From positions 2,666,001-2,730,000 of the forward strand of contig JAALGY010000015.1 in the NCBI GenBank assembly GCA_032358165.1: 64,000 nt of DNA, read 5' to 3'. Shown piece by piece: positions 35,701-47,400 of the stretch (positions are counted from its first letter, which is position 1; every line of letters starts with the position of its first letter). Under the pieces are notes generated by a model. That model saw only the letters and a list, made by a program, of their open reading frames with translations. It did no database searches and was not told where the DNA came from. Source of the DNA: Diplosphaera chodatii (taxonomy: Eukaryota; Chlorophyta; Trebouxiophyceae; Prasiolales; Stichococcaceae). The position numbers and the translations under genes are program-made.

Positions 35701-36869
35701 CCGATGCAGCAAACCGTGTCCAGGACGTTGTTCATGACCCAACGAAGGGCTGGTTCCGAGTGCCTGCCATGGCACAAGGGGACCAGCTGCACGATGCACA
35801 TACCTGCACTTCAACAATACCCTGGTCACATGCTCAATCACCAGCTTTGGGTTTTCAGGTCTGCCACTCCTGCCATGCCTCGAGCGTCTCAGTATTAAGA
35901 TGATACAGCATCAGGAAACCGGCCCACTGCACAGGGTGCTGGAGGTACGTGCAACCGTGTAGTTGCATGTTGGTCAGTCTTCAGCTGTTGAAAACTAAGA
36001 TGAGGCCGCTGCTCGTGCCATACATCGCCCTTGACTTGCATCATGTCAGCACAGGCAATAGCTACCTGTAGCACGCTCACATGGCTGCAGCTGCATGACT
36101 CGAATCTACTAGAGACTTCACGTCAGGTGTGAGCTCTCGACTCTAATGCACTGCTCTGGCAATCTGCAAATTCAATAATTGTCTGACGCAACACACGGCA
36201 CATGCAGCAGCATGCTGGCCATGACTATCAACTGCATGTTACGCTGTAACAGCGAACAGTGTGCGGCTCCCATTGCACCCTTTTAATGACTTGTGCCAAC
36301 GTGAACAGGGCTTTGGCGTCAGGCACCTGCGGGTGTTGACAGCCCTGCCACGGTTGACGGTGCTGAACCTGTTCCGCGTGTGTTGGGCGGAGGACGCCCT
36401 CAGCACAGGGGTGGCACTGCTGGCAGCTGGCCTTCCTCATCTGCGCGTGTTGAATGCGCCGTACAAGGCGCTGGTGAGACACATACTGTGCTGCCTTCTC
36501 ACTGCGTGTAGACCTGAATTCGCAGGGTTCACCTTTGGTTGACGCCACTCAGACGATGTCTCCTAACTGTGCGTGCTGGGTGGTGTCCATGTCAGCTGTA
36601 AGGCCAGCTCAAGTGCAGAATACCCCACTCCACAGCCAGGAGCAGCAAAGGTCTGCATGATCACCGGGTCACCTGTTGTCATCGTGCAGGAGCATGCAGT
36701 GATCAGCAGCTGTTCCCTGAAGGACGGCTGCAGCTATGAGCTGCGGGACCCTCCACGGCGCAGGCTGCGGCGGTGGCCGCGGCGGAGCCCCTCGTATGAT
36801 CTCGATGCCAACCCTATGTTTGATCCATGGCCCGTGCTGGAGGAGCACCGCTGGCCATGGGACGAATGA
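32729..36869 (+). CDS. F-box/LRR gene C (15 exons, intact)
   Basis: Exons: 32729-32826, 32970-33117, 33290-33430, 33605-33700, 33813-33976, 34217-34368, 34504-34602, 34773-34899, 35094-35277, 35410-35469, 35574-35691, 35859-35944, 36055-36126, 36309-36473, 36690-36869. The frame is continuous for 629 residues. Residues 1-40 form an F-box (LPPELLQHICSFLQDPDD, then RFCQAARAAL). LRR-like segments follow, for example LTRLTVSNNCLTD, LPQLRALDLGAC and LTVLNLFRV. The C-terminus is basic and tryptophan-rich (RRRLRRWPRR, then HRWPWDE). Its closest relative in the window is gene D, with the same number and phases of introns. It is not close to the A/B array genes, which have 13 exons and a different C-terminus. 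An in-frame upstream ATG at 32687 is possible; 32729 was chosen because it aligns with the start of D. Role inferred: SCF ubiquitin-ligase substrate receptor. Confidence 0.8.
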
Positions 36870-37959
36870 GCAGCAGAACTTGCACAAGAGGCTGCAGGGT
36901 TCCAGACGTTGAGGACAGGGCCGACCATTCATATTCACCAATGTGTTTTGGGCACTTCACGTCAATCTTGACCGATTGGCACAGAGCATGTCTGCCTGCT
37001 TGCCTGCTGTACATACACCTCGACCGGATTGGAACAGACACGAAAGCTGAGTGCAATCGACGTGCAAAGCCAGCAATCCGACTGGCTAGCACTGCTCAAT
37101 CAAAAATTCCAGCATGAACCACCACTTCATGTTGATAAGGTGCATGTGCTTGCAGCCTTCACTGCGTACATCCCAGAGTGGCAAGACTCCAAGCAAGCAG
37201 CGCTGCTAATTGACTGCTTGAACGGGCCTTCATAGCGTCACAAGCCGCGTGCATCGCTGGCCAAGTGCAGCCGTACTGCACAGCCCCGATGCAAACACGG
37301 TGGTGTACATCAATTGTCGCCCCTCCGTCATTGCTGACGCTAACACATGCTAGAAATCCCACTACCCAAACCTTGGCCCACCCACCGGGGCTCCACCCGT
37401 TTAAGCTACAAACCAGTGCATCTGAGTGGCGCCAGCGCCTGGCTGGTAAAGCCGCCGCCTGCGCGGTGGTGGCTGTAGCGGCCGCCCCGCCGGCTGCACC
37501 CGTGCACTCGCTCATTCTGCATGATGCTACTTTTTGTGCCGACTCAGCTGCGTCCAGCCGGCGGTGGACCTCGTTAGTCTGCCAGGAGCAGCCCACAAGT
37601 GCAGTGGGCCACTACTCTGCATCTTGCTGACTCCAGCGTCCAATAAAGCGCAGCCGCCCCGCGGCTGCGCTCTGAGCGCCGACTTGCGCTGCTAGCGGCT
37701 GCTGGTGTTGCACCCCAATAATTGCGTCCGTCTGGCCTGAGCTGGGCCTCACCGACCTGAAAAGGTTTCCGATGCCAACTGCTGATGGGGCCAAACGTCG
37801 CAGAGTTACAGCGGCCGCTCCGCGGGTCGGCTGCCGCCACCGCCGCTGCCGCCAGGTGTTGAAGAGGAGTGCGCAGTAGACGACGTGCTTGCCGTAGAAT
37901 AGAAGGTAGAGTAAGTGTTTGCGGGTATGGTTGTCAGGAAATGACGGAAGGCACCCTTC
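36870..37959. other. Spacer between gene C and tRNA-Arg
   Basis: About 1.1 kb with no recognised gene. The first part is presumably the 3' UTR of gene C. GC rises from about 37,400 toward the tRNA and LINE region. Confidence 0.4.
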
Positions 37960-38033
37960 GCGCTTTTAGCTCAGTGGACTAGAGCGTCCGTTTCCTAAGC
38001 GGAAGGTCCTGAGTTCGACCCTCAGATGGCGCT
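37960..38033 (+). tRNA. tRNA-Arg (anticodon CCT)
   Basis: The cloverleaf folds by hand: acceptor 37960-37966 with 38026-38032 (one T-T mismatch), D stem GCTC/GAGC, anticodon stem TCCGT/GCGGA around loop TTCCTAA with CCT at 37994-37996, T stem CTGAG/CTCAG around TTCGACC. It reads AGG codons. There is no intron. TTTT at 38038-38041 is a good polymerase III terminator. Confidence 0.93.
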
Positions 38034-38092
38034 CGACTTTTGTGGTGACTGCGTTCTCGCGCCCGCAGATTTTCTGTTGGCAAAACTACCGA

Positions 38093-38164
38093 TGTGAGCA
38101 CTGGGGTTCGAGCCCAGGTTGTTCGCGCCACAAGCGAAAGTACTAACCACTATACGATGCCCAC
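38093..38164 (-). tRNA. tRNA-His (anticodon GTG)
   Basis: On the minus strand the acceptor GTGGGCA pairs with TGCTCAC. The anticodon stem TTCGC/GCGAA holds loop TTGTGGC with GTG (plus-strand 38129-38131). The T loop TTCGAGC lies in the reverse complement, and the D arm reads GTATAGTGGTTAGTAC, typical of eukaryotic tRNA-His. A TTTT terminator corresponds to plus-strand AAAA at 38082-38085. It faces tRNA-Arg tail to tail, with 59 bp between them. Confidence 0.93.
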
Positions 38165-39754
38165 TTGCTTTTGCTGCTAAGTGCGTCTACCATCCAAAAC
38201 CGGACTGGACAAGCCGTTTCTTAAATAATACGCGGTTCGCTGCCCTATCTGCACCTGTGCACCGCATCACGCGGCCGCGCCCCCGCCGCGCCACCACTCA
38301 GCTGCTGCAGCTGGATGTTGTGTACCTCGCTACTGAGGTCGCCGCGTCTTGGGACGCCCGGATGGCCGACGGTGCACGTTCCCTGCCATCCCCCTTTGGT
38401 GGCGGAGTCAGTACCCGAATTGGGCCTACGACAGCAGCCACACCGTCCGCAAGTCCGGATCTGCAACAGCCCTGCCTCCATGACAACTGCGGCCTGGCAG
38501 GAGGTGCTCACTGATCATGGCAGACCGGCGTGCGGTGCGCGCCAGACCTGCTGGCTGGCGTACCGTGCGCTGATGCAGTCATTGCCAGCTTTGGCCTTGG
38601 CCCCGCCCGCAGATACGTAGAGGCACGTCGCTGCCTCAGTTCATCGAGCTGCAGGATATCGATGGTGTTGCTGGCCGCAGCAACTGCTGTGAGCTGCACA
38701 GCATGGGCAGCGCCCGCTGTTTGCCTGACTGTTGGCGGCGTAGATGCAGCCGCTGGAGCCAGCAGCCCCTCCCCCCACCACATTTGCTGCTGCTGCGGCT
38801 GCCGTGCCTACGCAGGGGCACCACCAGCCCCAGGCAGCTCATCCTCCCGTCGTGGCAGAGGTGGCAGTGGGCCAGCTGCCGCTGGCCGTGGCCAAGCGCA
38901 CCCCGGGCGCCCAGAGGCGGCTCGGCCACCTGCTGCACAAGCTGCCGATGGGCAGTCAGCCAGTGCTGCGAGCAGTGGGTTACCGCCCCCACCCCCAATG
39001 CCGCCGCCGCCGCCGCCGCCGCCTCCGCCCACTACTCCTGGTGATGCTGGCACTGCCACTCCAGGGGCAGTCGGCTGAGGTATCTGTGTGTGTGCCTGTG
39101 CCTGCTATTGTGAGTGACGATGTTGCCGGCAGCCTGACACAGGTTGTTTCCTCCACGGCCTCGCCTCAAGCGCCTCCCTGTGGCAATGCCGGCATCCTGC
39201 CACCACACCTGCCCCCCATTGTGGCCTCCCTAGGCACTGCTACAGACAGCAGTGCCAGCTCGGGCGGTGGCAGCCTCGTGGGCGCATCCCCGGCTGCCTC
39301 CCCCAGCCGATGGCGGCGGCGGCGGCAGCAAGTCCACCGCGTCGCCCGCTGCACCCACAGGAAGCCCCACGCCCGGCTGAGCAACGGCAGAGGACCTCAC
39401 CACCCTGCCAGACCCCACTCCCGCACCAGCCAGCGAGTTGGCCACCCCAGCGGCGGCTGCTGCGCCTGATAGCACGGCGCCCACCGCTGGCTCGGCCCCT
39501 GGCACGGCAGATGGCGGCGAGTGGATTCCTGCACCCGCCACCCTCCGTGCTGACCGCCTTCGCAGCCGCCAGGCAGCCTTGGCCACGGCGGCGGCAGCCA
39601 AATGCACCTCCCCAGGGAGCCGGCCGCCGGAAGGCCACTGCATCACCAACGGCTGCCGAGCGAGCACCCATAAAGAAAGCCCATGCCACCAGCCAGGCCG
39701 CGGCTGCGGCTGGCAGGGCGCCGAGCGCCCATGCCCCCTCGCAGTGAGCGGCGT

Positions 39755-40750
39755 CGCCGCGCCCCTGTGCTGCGGGTTGGCAGCCACAACGTCCGCAGTT
39801 TCAGCGCTATGAAGGCGCCTGGTTTGGCCGCTGCATGGCAACGTGACCGCCTGGACATTGTGTTTGTTCAGGAAACCTGGCTGACACCTTTGACTGTCAC
39901 CAGGACCACAGCACAGCTTCGCGGCTGGACGCCCTTCTGGTCTCATGCCATCAGGCGTGACGCCCCTCTGCCCGCCGTCGCCCCCGGGGCGGCGGGCCAT
40001 CCCGCCCTGCGGCCCCACACTCCACCGCAGGGGCACCCCTTGCAGCGCAGCAGCAGCAGCCACAGCAGCAGCAGCAGCAGCAGCAGCAGAGCCCCAGCAT
40101 CAGCAGAGGCGTAGCTATACTGATGTACTGGCGCTCATCGCCAGTAATATCTCACGGTGCATGAGGCCACAGCTTAACACTCAGACGATGGCCGCCTCCT
40201 GCTGTTGCTCGACGTCGACCTGGCAGGCCACAAGCTCACGCTGGCCTGCGCCTACCTCCCGTCTGGCAACACTGCAGGACAGCGGCAGTTCATCAGTACA
40301 CGCCTGAGCCAGGCATACATGCGGTGCCTGGCTGGTGGTCGTGAGCTCATACATGGGGGCGACTTCAACTGTGTTGCAGATGGCACCCTGGACCGTCTGC
40401 CAGCAAGGCCCCAGGCGGACGGCGCGGCAACAGAGTGGCAGCAGCGGCTTGGCGGCCAGCTCCTGGATGAATACCGCCAGCGCTGGCCACATGCACGGAA
40501 GCTCACCCTTTTTCAGCGTCGGAGCGCAGCTCGTCTGGACAGGTTCCACATCACACACCAGCTCACAGACTTCTGCAGCCCAGCGCAGCTCTTTGCCCGC
40601 ACGGCCAGCTACCCTGACCACCGCCTTGTGGCCGTTGACCTGCGCCCTGCCGCGCCGCAGCAGGCGCGCAAGGCGGCGCGCAACCGGGTGCGGCTGGCCT
40701 TCCTTGCGTCACCGGAGCTCATGGCCAGCTTCGCAGCGGAGGCAGAATAG
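39755..40750 (+). pseudogene. LINE endonuclease domain (broken)
   Basis: The N-terminal half has SHNVRSF near 39,782 and VFVQETWL with the catalytic Glu near 39,872. The C-terminal half has GGDFNC near 40,355, ARLDRFHI and YPDHRLVAVDL near 40,610. These are the metal-binding and catalytic motifs of exonuclease-endonuclease-phosphatase family LINE endonucleases. The halves are separated by a CAG-repeat stretch (40048-40089), an in-frame TAG at 40112-40114 and a frame change. Confidence 0.75.
40048..40089. repeat. Impure CAG repeat inside LINE endonuclease
   Basis: About 14 CAG triplets with one interruption (ccacag). It is read as serine or glutamine runs depending on frame, and probably contributes to loss of the frame. 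Confidence 0.8.
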
Positions 40751-41259
40751 CTGGCGGGCAGCGGCGGCGCCAGCAAATGACCTGGCACTGTTGCACTGGT
40801 GGCCAGGCTTCAAGGTGCAGCTGGCAGCACTGTGCCACAAGCACAACCGGCAACACGGGAAGCACGGGAAGCATTGGCGGCCACGGTCGACCAGCTGGCC
40901 CTCCGCTAGAACGATGCATATAACAGATGCGACGCCGGCAATGCCGGCGCCATTAATGACGTGCTGGCGGCATATCGCCGGCTGCAGCAGCGGCGCCAGC
41001 TCGACGCCGGCATCACAGCAGTCTCAGAGGCACGGCAGTGGCTGCATGACGGCGAGGTGCCTGAAGCCTGGGCTCACAGCCAGATTCAAGGCGCCGGTGG
41101 CCGCCAGGGGCATCGCTGCCCTCACAGGTGACAGCACCCTGGTCACGGACAGCAGCCGCTGCGCTGGCATGCTGGCACAGTTCTCTACCGGCATCTCTGC
41201 CCAATCCCAGGTCAGCATCGCAGCACAGCATGATGTGTTGACGGCCCTCAGCAGCAGCC

Positions 41260-42200
41260 CCCGCATTGGCGGCGCCGAAGTGGCAGCCCCCGACTCCGCC
41301 GCCATTGATCACCATGCGGTGCACCGGGCGCTTCGCCGGGCGCGCTCTGGCACCAGCCCCGGCCCTGACGGCCTGCCGCTGGAGCTGTACCGCCGCCACG
41401 CCGACTTCCTCGACCCCCTGTTGGCGCGCCTGTTCTCTGTCATGCTGGCTTACAGCGACATGCCGCTTGGCTTTCATGATGGCATCTTGGTGGTCATCCA
41501 CAAGGCTGGGAACCGCTCCCAGCCTGCCAACTACCGGCCCATCACCCTGCTGAACACGAACTACCGTGCCTTCACGCGGGCTTTGGCTGGTCGCCTGGGC
41601 GCGGCGCTCAGCAATGTGCTTGACCCGCAGCAGGCCGCCTTCCTTCCCCATTGCAGCATCGGCGATAGCATCATCACCATGCAGCTGCTGCCGCACTTGC
41701 TTGCGCACGAGCGGCGATCAGCACTTGCTGTGCTATGTGGATTTCGCAAAGCATATGATACTGTTGATCCGCAGCTCCCTGATATAGGCGCTCTGCCTGC
41801 TGGGCGCTGGGCCTTGCTTCCTGCGCATGCTGGTCAGGCTGCTGACCGGCCGCAGGTCACAGGCGCACGCCAATGGCTACCTCAGCCAGCCAGTCAGCTT
41901 TGCCGCGGGCGTGCTGCAGGGTTGCCCGCTGTCGCAGGCGCTGTACCTGGTCATCGGCCAGGCGCTCAGCCGCTGGCTGTCGGCATGCGGCGTCGGCATC
42001 GCAGTGGCCGGGATGCAGCTGCCCTGCACACAGTATGCTGACGACAGCACGGCATACCTGCCCAGCCGGGCATCGCTGCCCGCCTTCCTGGCGGTCATGC
42101 AGCGCTTTGGGCGTGCTATAGGGCAGCGGCTGAACACAAACAAGACCGTGGCCATGGCCATTGGCCCACCAGCCAATGCAGCCCAGCCCCTCCGCCCCAT
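41260..42200 (+). pseudogene. LINE reverse transcriptase (frameshifted)
   Basis: Successive RT blocks are visible: SGTSPGPDGLPLELY near 41,350, NYRPITLLNTNYRAF near 41,530, the first palm Asp in VDFAK at 41740, GVLQGCPLSQALY near 41,910 and the catalytic YADD at about 42,034-42,045. The first part is read in the frame of 40335-42041 and the YADD part in the frame of 41827-42540. A base appears to be missing just after VDFAK, where GCAAAG is followed directly by CATATG, and the frame changes again before 41,827. The enzyme cannot be made as one protein. Confidence 0.8.
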
Positions 42201-42619
42201 CCAACCGGCAGCAGCCCCACCAGCGGTCACGGTCGCCCACACCCAGGTGGGGTGGGGCGGCTGGTCAGATTCGGGTGGTGCAGCAGGCCACTGCGCTGGG
42301 GGTGCCGCTCGTCAATGCCTGGGACGGCACCATCGACCCGGCAGCCGGCTTCGACTGGCCATCCCAGCAGCAGCTCATGGACGACCGCTACAGCGCCTCA
42401 GCAGGTGCCGCTGTCGGCATTCTGCCGCGGCTTTGCCTCCTCAGCGTACGGCCTCTCACAACTGCTGTACCATGCAGAGTTTGTGGGTTCGCCGCCACCT
42501 GCCTTGCTCGCAAAGCTCCAGCGCGTCACCATTGCCCTGACGGACCGCAGCGAGGATCCTGTTGACCGCCGACAACGGCTTGAGCAGCGGCAGCAGGCGG
42601 CAGCGATGAGGCGAGCGGC

Positions 42620-42690
42620 GGCAGCAAGCTCGTCAGCAGCAGCAACAGCAGCAGCAGCAGCCGCAGCAGCGGCAGCAGCTGCAGCCACGG
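42620..42690. repeat. CAG/GCA-rich tract in LINE 3' region
   Basis: Imperfect GCA/CAG triplets, read as polyalanine in one frame. Confidence 0.7.
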
Positions 42691-43089
42691 TTGGCGACTT
42701 GCTCCAGCAGCGGGTGCGGGCATGCCCCCATCACCACTGGTGGCACCGCAGGCCACGTGTCTTGGGCGCAAATGGCGGGTCTTTTGATAGCGGTTTCTAT
42801 GACACTGCTCTTGACTTTGGCGGAAGCCTGTGCGCTGCTGCCGCAAGGGTGGGTGGCGGCAGCCCAAGCGGCAGCGGCAGGGCTGCTGCCCACGCACTCA
42901 GCTTTTGCACAGCTGGCCCTGCGGCACGTGGGGTGCCAGCGCGGCCGCCTGCAGGTGGCAACGGCATACCTCACGGTCAAGACAGCCACAGCTCTGCAAA
43001 TGGACCACCAGCAGCGGTGCCAGCGCCATGCACAGTTGCCAAGCTTGCAGCGGAGCTCAGCCAGCTGCCAAGGGGGCGGACACCATGGG

Positions 43090-43760
43090 CAAGCTCTTGC
43101 CTAAGCTGTAGAGCATGCGCTACCGCAACACCACCAAGGAGGTTTTTAGGCGGCTTGCAAGCAACACCCTGCCCACAGCCGACAGGATACCAGAGGCGGC
43201 GTGCATGTGCAGCCGTGCCGATCTGCCGCTGTGCACACGAGTGCACATCTTAGCTTCTGGCAGTGCCCCATGACACAGCCGGTCGTCACCGCAGTGCAGT
43301 CAGAGCTGCATGCATGGAGTCAGCGGCGGCAGCAGCACCAGCAGCACCAGCCGGCAGCAGCGGCGGCGGCGGCAGCAGCGGCGACGGCAGGGGCACAGGC
43401 CCCTCAGTTGCGCGCGGCGGACATACGGCTGGCACGCCCGCAGCCGGGAGTGTTGGCGGTGTTTGGCAGCTGGTCTGCCTGTGTACGGTGTATGCCTGTG
43501 ATTATGCCCGCAGCAGGGCTTCTGCCTGCCACACCCCTGGTCAGCAGGTTGAACATGTGGGCATTGATAAGCAAGCCGTGGCTGTGTTTGGGCTTAGCTG
43601 CAGCATTTCTGCCAGCTGGGCATGGCCTCAGCTTTGTGGCGGCAGCGTGCGGCGAAGGGGCTCTTTGACAGTTTCTGTGAGGTGTCAGGCTCTTGGGTGT
43701 CGTCCGGGTTGGCGGGCGGCGGCTTGTGAGTTTTCGGCGGCGGTTGTTTCATATTTTTTG
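43090..43760 (+). pseudogene. LINE C-terminal domain remnant
   Basis: Fragments in different frames include FRRLASNTLPTADRIPEAAC near 43,140, a His/Cys motif HLSFWQCP near 43,250 followed by MTQPVVTAVQSELHAW, and VWQLVCLCTVYACDYARSRA near 43,460. I recognise this order from the C-terminal region of algal LINE polyproteins; this is a memory-based assignment. Insertions of CAG/GGC repeats at 43,321-43,400 separate the parts. Confidence 0.55.
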
Positions 43761-43999
43761 AGACGGCATCTCACCCCAGCGACTGAGACTTGGGTTGGAC
43801 ATACAGCAGCGCATGGAAGGTGCTTTGTCTGCTGCACCACAGGTTTGACAGTGAGGCCTACGGCATGTCAGTAGGGCGGTATGCTGCTCGCTGGGTGTGG
43901 CTGTCATGCGTCTGTGTTGTAGCCGGCATTCTGCCCTTGCCGCCTGATCAGGCCCATTGCTCATTGGCGGTGAGTATCGACGGCTTAGTTTTTGTTTTA

Positions 44000-44452
44000 G
44001 TTTCCTATGCGCGCTTGGTGGCATTGTTCAGGGCCAATTGGAATGTGATCTGGGACACGAACTGGTGCACCACTCTGTGCTTCCAGCAGTTATTCCAGTA
44101 GATGGGACCGACAGGCATGTGTCAGTCGGCTATGCATGCCTGGTTGTTCACTGCGCACAAGGTGTCAGTGTCGGCGGAGAAGTAGTGCTACTAAACGGCC
44201 CATCTTTTCTACTGCAATGCCTTCCCATTGTTGGTACTTGCGCATGCAAGTATGCATGCCTCCACATGCACATATGACTTGCATTGCAAGAAAATGTGAC
44301 GCAAAAGGAGCTTTGCTCTACATATGGACACATTACTTGGCAGGCAGGTGCTACCGCTGGTGACATCTTGCAGGTTGGTCCCATGAGCAAGTGCACGCCC
44401 ATGCTGCACCTTATGCATGCTTGTAGCTAGCCTGTCTACACACGAGCGCTGC
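44000..44452. other. Spacer between LINE and gene D 3' end
   Basis: No gene was recognised. The exact LINE end probably lies at or near the left of this stretch. Confidence 0.35.
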
Positions 44453-47400
44453 TCAGTCATCCCACAGCCACCGCTGCGGCTCCAGCACAGGCCACTGGCT
44501 GTAATAACAAAACTCTTCGACTTCACCCAGCATGCCGCGCCGCGGCCGACGCCGCAGCCGGCGCCCTGGGTTGTCCTGCAGCTCGTAGATGCAGAAGTCC
44601 TTGTGGTCCGTTGACACCGCGTGATGCTGCACCTGCAGTCAGCTTCTCAATGCAGTCAGACGAAGCGCAACACGCCTGTGCATGATACCATTGGTCCACG
44701 GTTCCCTATGCAGGGCCATCTTCAGGATGCATCGATCAGGCAAGTGCGTGACACAGGTGCGTTTTGTCACAAGTCATGAGGCCCGGGACACTGACATAGC
44801 AGGCTGCCTGCTTTCGCACCAGCACATGTGATGGCGCATCAAGGATGCGCAGACGAGGCAGGCGCGCCACCAGCCACCCCAGCCCCAGCTGGAGGCAGTC
44901 CTCCATCCATTCCACGTTGGACAAGTCCAGTGCCATCAGCTGCGGCAGTGCCGCCAGCGCCTTCAGGTGCGAGGCGCCAAGGCCCTGATTATGTATGATC
45001 ATAGATCTGACGGGTCTGTTCACACAAATGTGCAGCGACTCCTTGCAGTGTGATCGGAAAGCCAGGTCAGCCGCAGAACAAGCCAGATGCAGCTCGCATT
45101 GTGCATGCCAGTATGTGTGCAGCATGCCAGGCTATGTGCATGAATAACACTGCATCTGCCATCGTGGTGCAGCGTGTTTGATGTCAGCTGCCAGGCTCAC
45201 ATCTTGTCGGAATGAAGGTCCGGACGAGAAAGAACAACGAATCCGCAGCCATGCCAGCCTGCCACGTGCACGCAGTGCCTGCAGCGGAACAACACAAGGG
45301 ACAGGCGCTCAGCTGCATACCACTTGTGATCAGTTAGCCATGGTGTACAACTGGGCTTAGAGGCGACTTTGTTGTCACTAACATACCTCGAGCATACTTG
45401 GTAGGGCAACGCCGCCCATTGCTGTGTGCATCTCGATGTTGAGACGCTCCAGGTGCACCAGGGCATCGCAGACCTGCATAGCGTGAGTGTGTATGTTTGC
45501 CACAGGATCTCCAGGAAATGGTCACCCCCCCAGACCAACAGCCCGTCAGATCTGGACGCATGCACACGCCTGCATTGATTGCCAGCAGCAGCTTGCCATC
45601 CTCAGCCATGGGTGGTGGGCCCACATAAAGCTGCAAGCGGCGCAGCCCCTGAACAGACGACAACGCCAACCCTGCCTGCATCGCAGGCGACCCTCCTCAC
45701 CCGAAAGCAGAGGCCGAACATGGAAGTCGTACCCTTGCAGCCTGCATGTATTGCACTGGTTTCGTGCCAATGTGGGCAATGTGTGTGGGCGCAAGCTCAC
45801 CTCTGCATAGCAGTCCAGTGACAGCTGGCCACAGCGTATCATTGGCGCATCAGTCCACTCCTGCAACCAGGGGATATTCTCCATCAGGCACGGAACACCC
45901 GTGGCATCATCAACAACACCTTCGCAGGCGCACAGCTCACGGTGATAAGCATGGCATACATAGGGTGCCACTATCTTGGAGAGACAGTACCGCTACAACG
46001 TTTTCAGGCCGTATGTCATTGATCTGCAAGTGATCCAGCAGCGGACAGTGCGTCAGTACTGCAGGAAGCAGGCTGTGGGATTTGGCTTCCCGGCACAGGT
46101 CCAGACGGCCCATGGTCATATAGATGGACAGGCGTCGCAGCTGAGAACCAAGTGCTGCAAGCGCAGGACATGTGGCGCTGCAGTGTACAACAGAACATGG
46201 TCAGGCAGATTGCCTTTGCATGTTCGTGCACCAATCAGCACTCGAACATGCAAACCAGAGGTGCACTATGAGGCATGTATGCTTGCAGGAACGAATGATC
46301 TGGCATTGAGTTTTGGCAGACGTTGTCACTTGCAATTCGCACCTCCTAAAGCCATCGGTTTCAAATGCATAAGCAGATAGGGCTGTGAGACCAGTCAGTT
46401 GGGCGACAGTCCCAAGCACACGTTCCTTCAGACTCCAATAAAGATCCAGTGCCTCCAGACCTGCAGTCGGAGCAGCACAGCAAAAACACTTCGTGGTGGC
46501 AGGCGCAAAAGCACAGATGCATGGTACAGAGCTGATGGCATCTTAGAGAGCCATACGATTCGGAGCAGCATTGACCATGGCCTAGCAAGCGGACGGAGAC
46601 TTATATATCACGTCAGCAGGTGCATACCTGTCATTGCAGCAAGAGGTGCCAATAAGCCATTAGACGTACTTTCCTCAAAACAGCCCTCTAGCTTCAGGTG
46701 CCGCAGCTTTACGAGTCTGGATAAATGGTTGAGCCCTGCACAAAAGAAAGGAAGGCAGGAGCGATAACCTGCAAGTTTGTGACGATTCGATGCTTTGACC
46801 AGTGTTGCCTAGGCTGCCACAGTCTCACGAACTGGAAAAGCGCAGCCATGTGGAACACCAGGATGCACTCAAGGATGACCGCACTGCAAGCAACCTGCAT
46901 CGCCCCCCTGACGGGCGCATTGATACAGATCCAGCGCCCTGAGCTGTGGCAGCGCTTCCACCAGAGCTGCGGTGTCCTCATCGCTGTCGCAGCTGGAGTT
47001 TGCGTCATGCCCCAGGCTGAAGGCAGTCAGGTGACTGCATGCAAGTAGCGGTCGTGAAGCGATGGGCAACACCAACTTGTACAGACGTCAAGAGCAGGTT
47101 TGCCTTGACCCCGCTCAGCCGTTCCCCACCTCAATGCTGACAGAGGCGATGGGTGGACCAGAGCCGACAGGCGCAGGGACTGCAGGCCTGTCAGCTGTGT
47201 GATTGACCTTGTGGTCGCCCTCAGCACCTTGCACTTCTCTTGCTGGTCCGTGCCGATTGCGAGACGTGTCAGGCTCGTCAGGTTTTGAAAACCCTGCAGG
47301 CATGACGCTATCCCAAGTTACTGGTGAGTGCACTGCGGGTAGTCGTCACCACTAGCAGCAAATGTGAATTATATCTGGCGTCATGGAATGCCTGGTCTTG

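Larger units (their letters stand above)
38250..44000 (+). mobile_element. Degenerate LINE retrotransposon (ends approximate)
   Basis: A GC-rich insertion holds, in order, a proline/alanine-rich region without a recognised domain (about 38,500-39,750), an apurinic-like endonuclease, a reverse transcriptase and a C-terminal zinc-motif/tryptophan-rich domain, listed separately. This is the layout of non-LTR elements of the L1-like type in green algae. The frames are broken several times, so this copy is dead. No poly(A), target-site duplication or clear end was found, and the borders are estimates from coding content. The element begins close to the tRNA pair. Confidence 0.7.

Noticed and set aside
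38530..39078. Proline-run open frame as a LINE ORF1 protein
   Set aside because: Position fits, but no RNA-binding or zinc-knuckle motif was seen, so it is not listed as a separate gene.
39230..40063. 277-codon minus-strand frame across the LINE
   Set aside because: An antisense shadow of GC-rich LINE coding sequence, mostly alanine, glycine and arginine.
42252..43253. 333-codon frame with polyalanine
   Set aside because: Read through a GCA repeat in the wrong frame relative to the LINE motifs.
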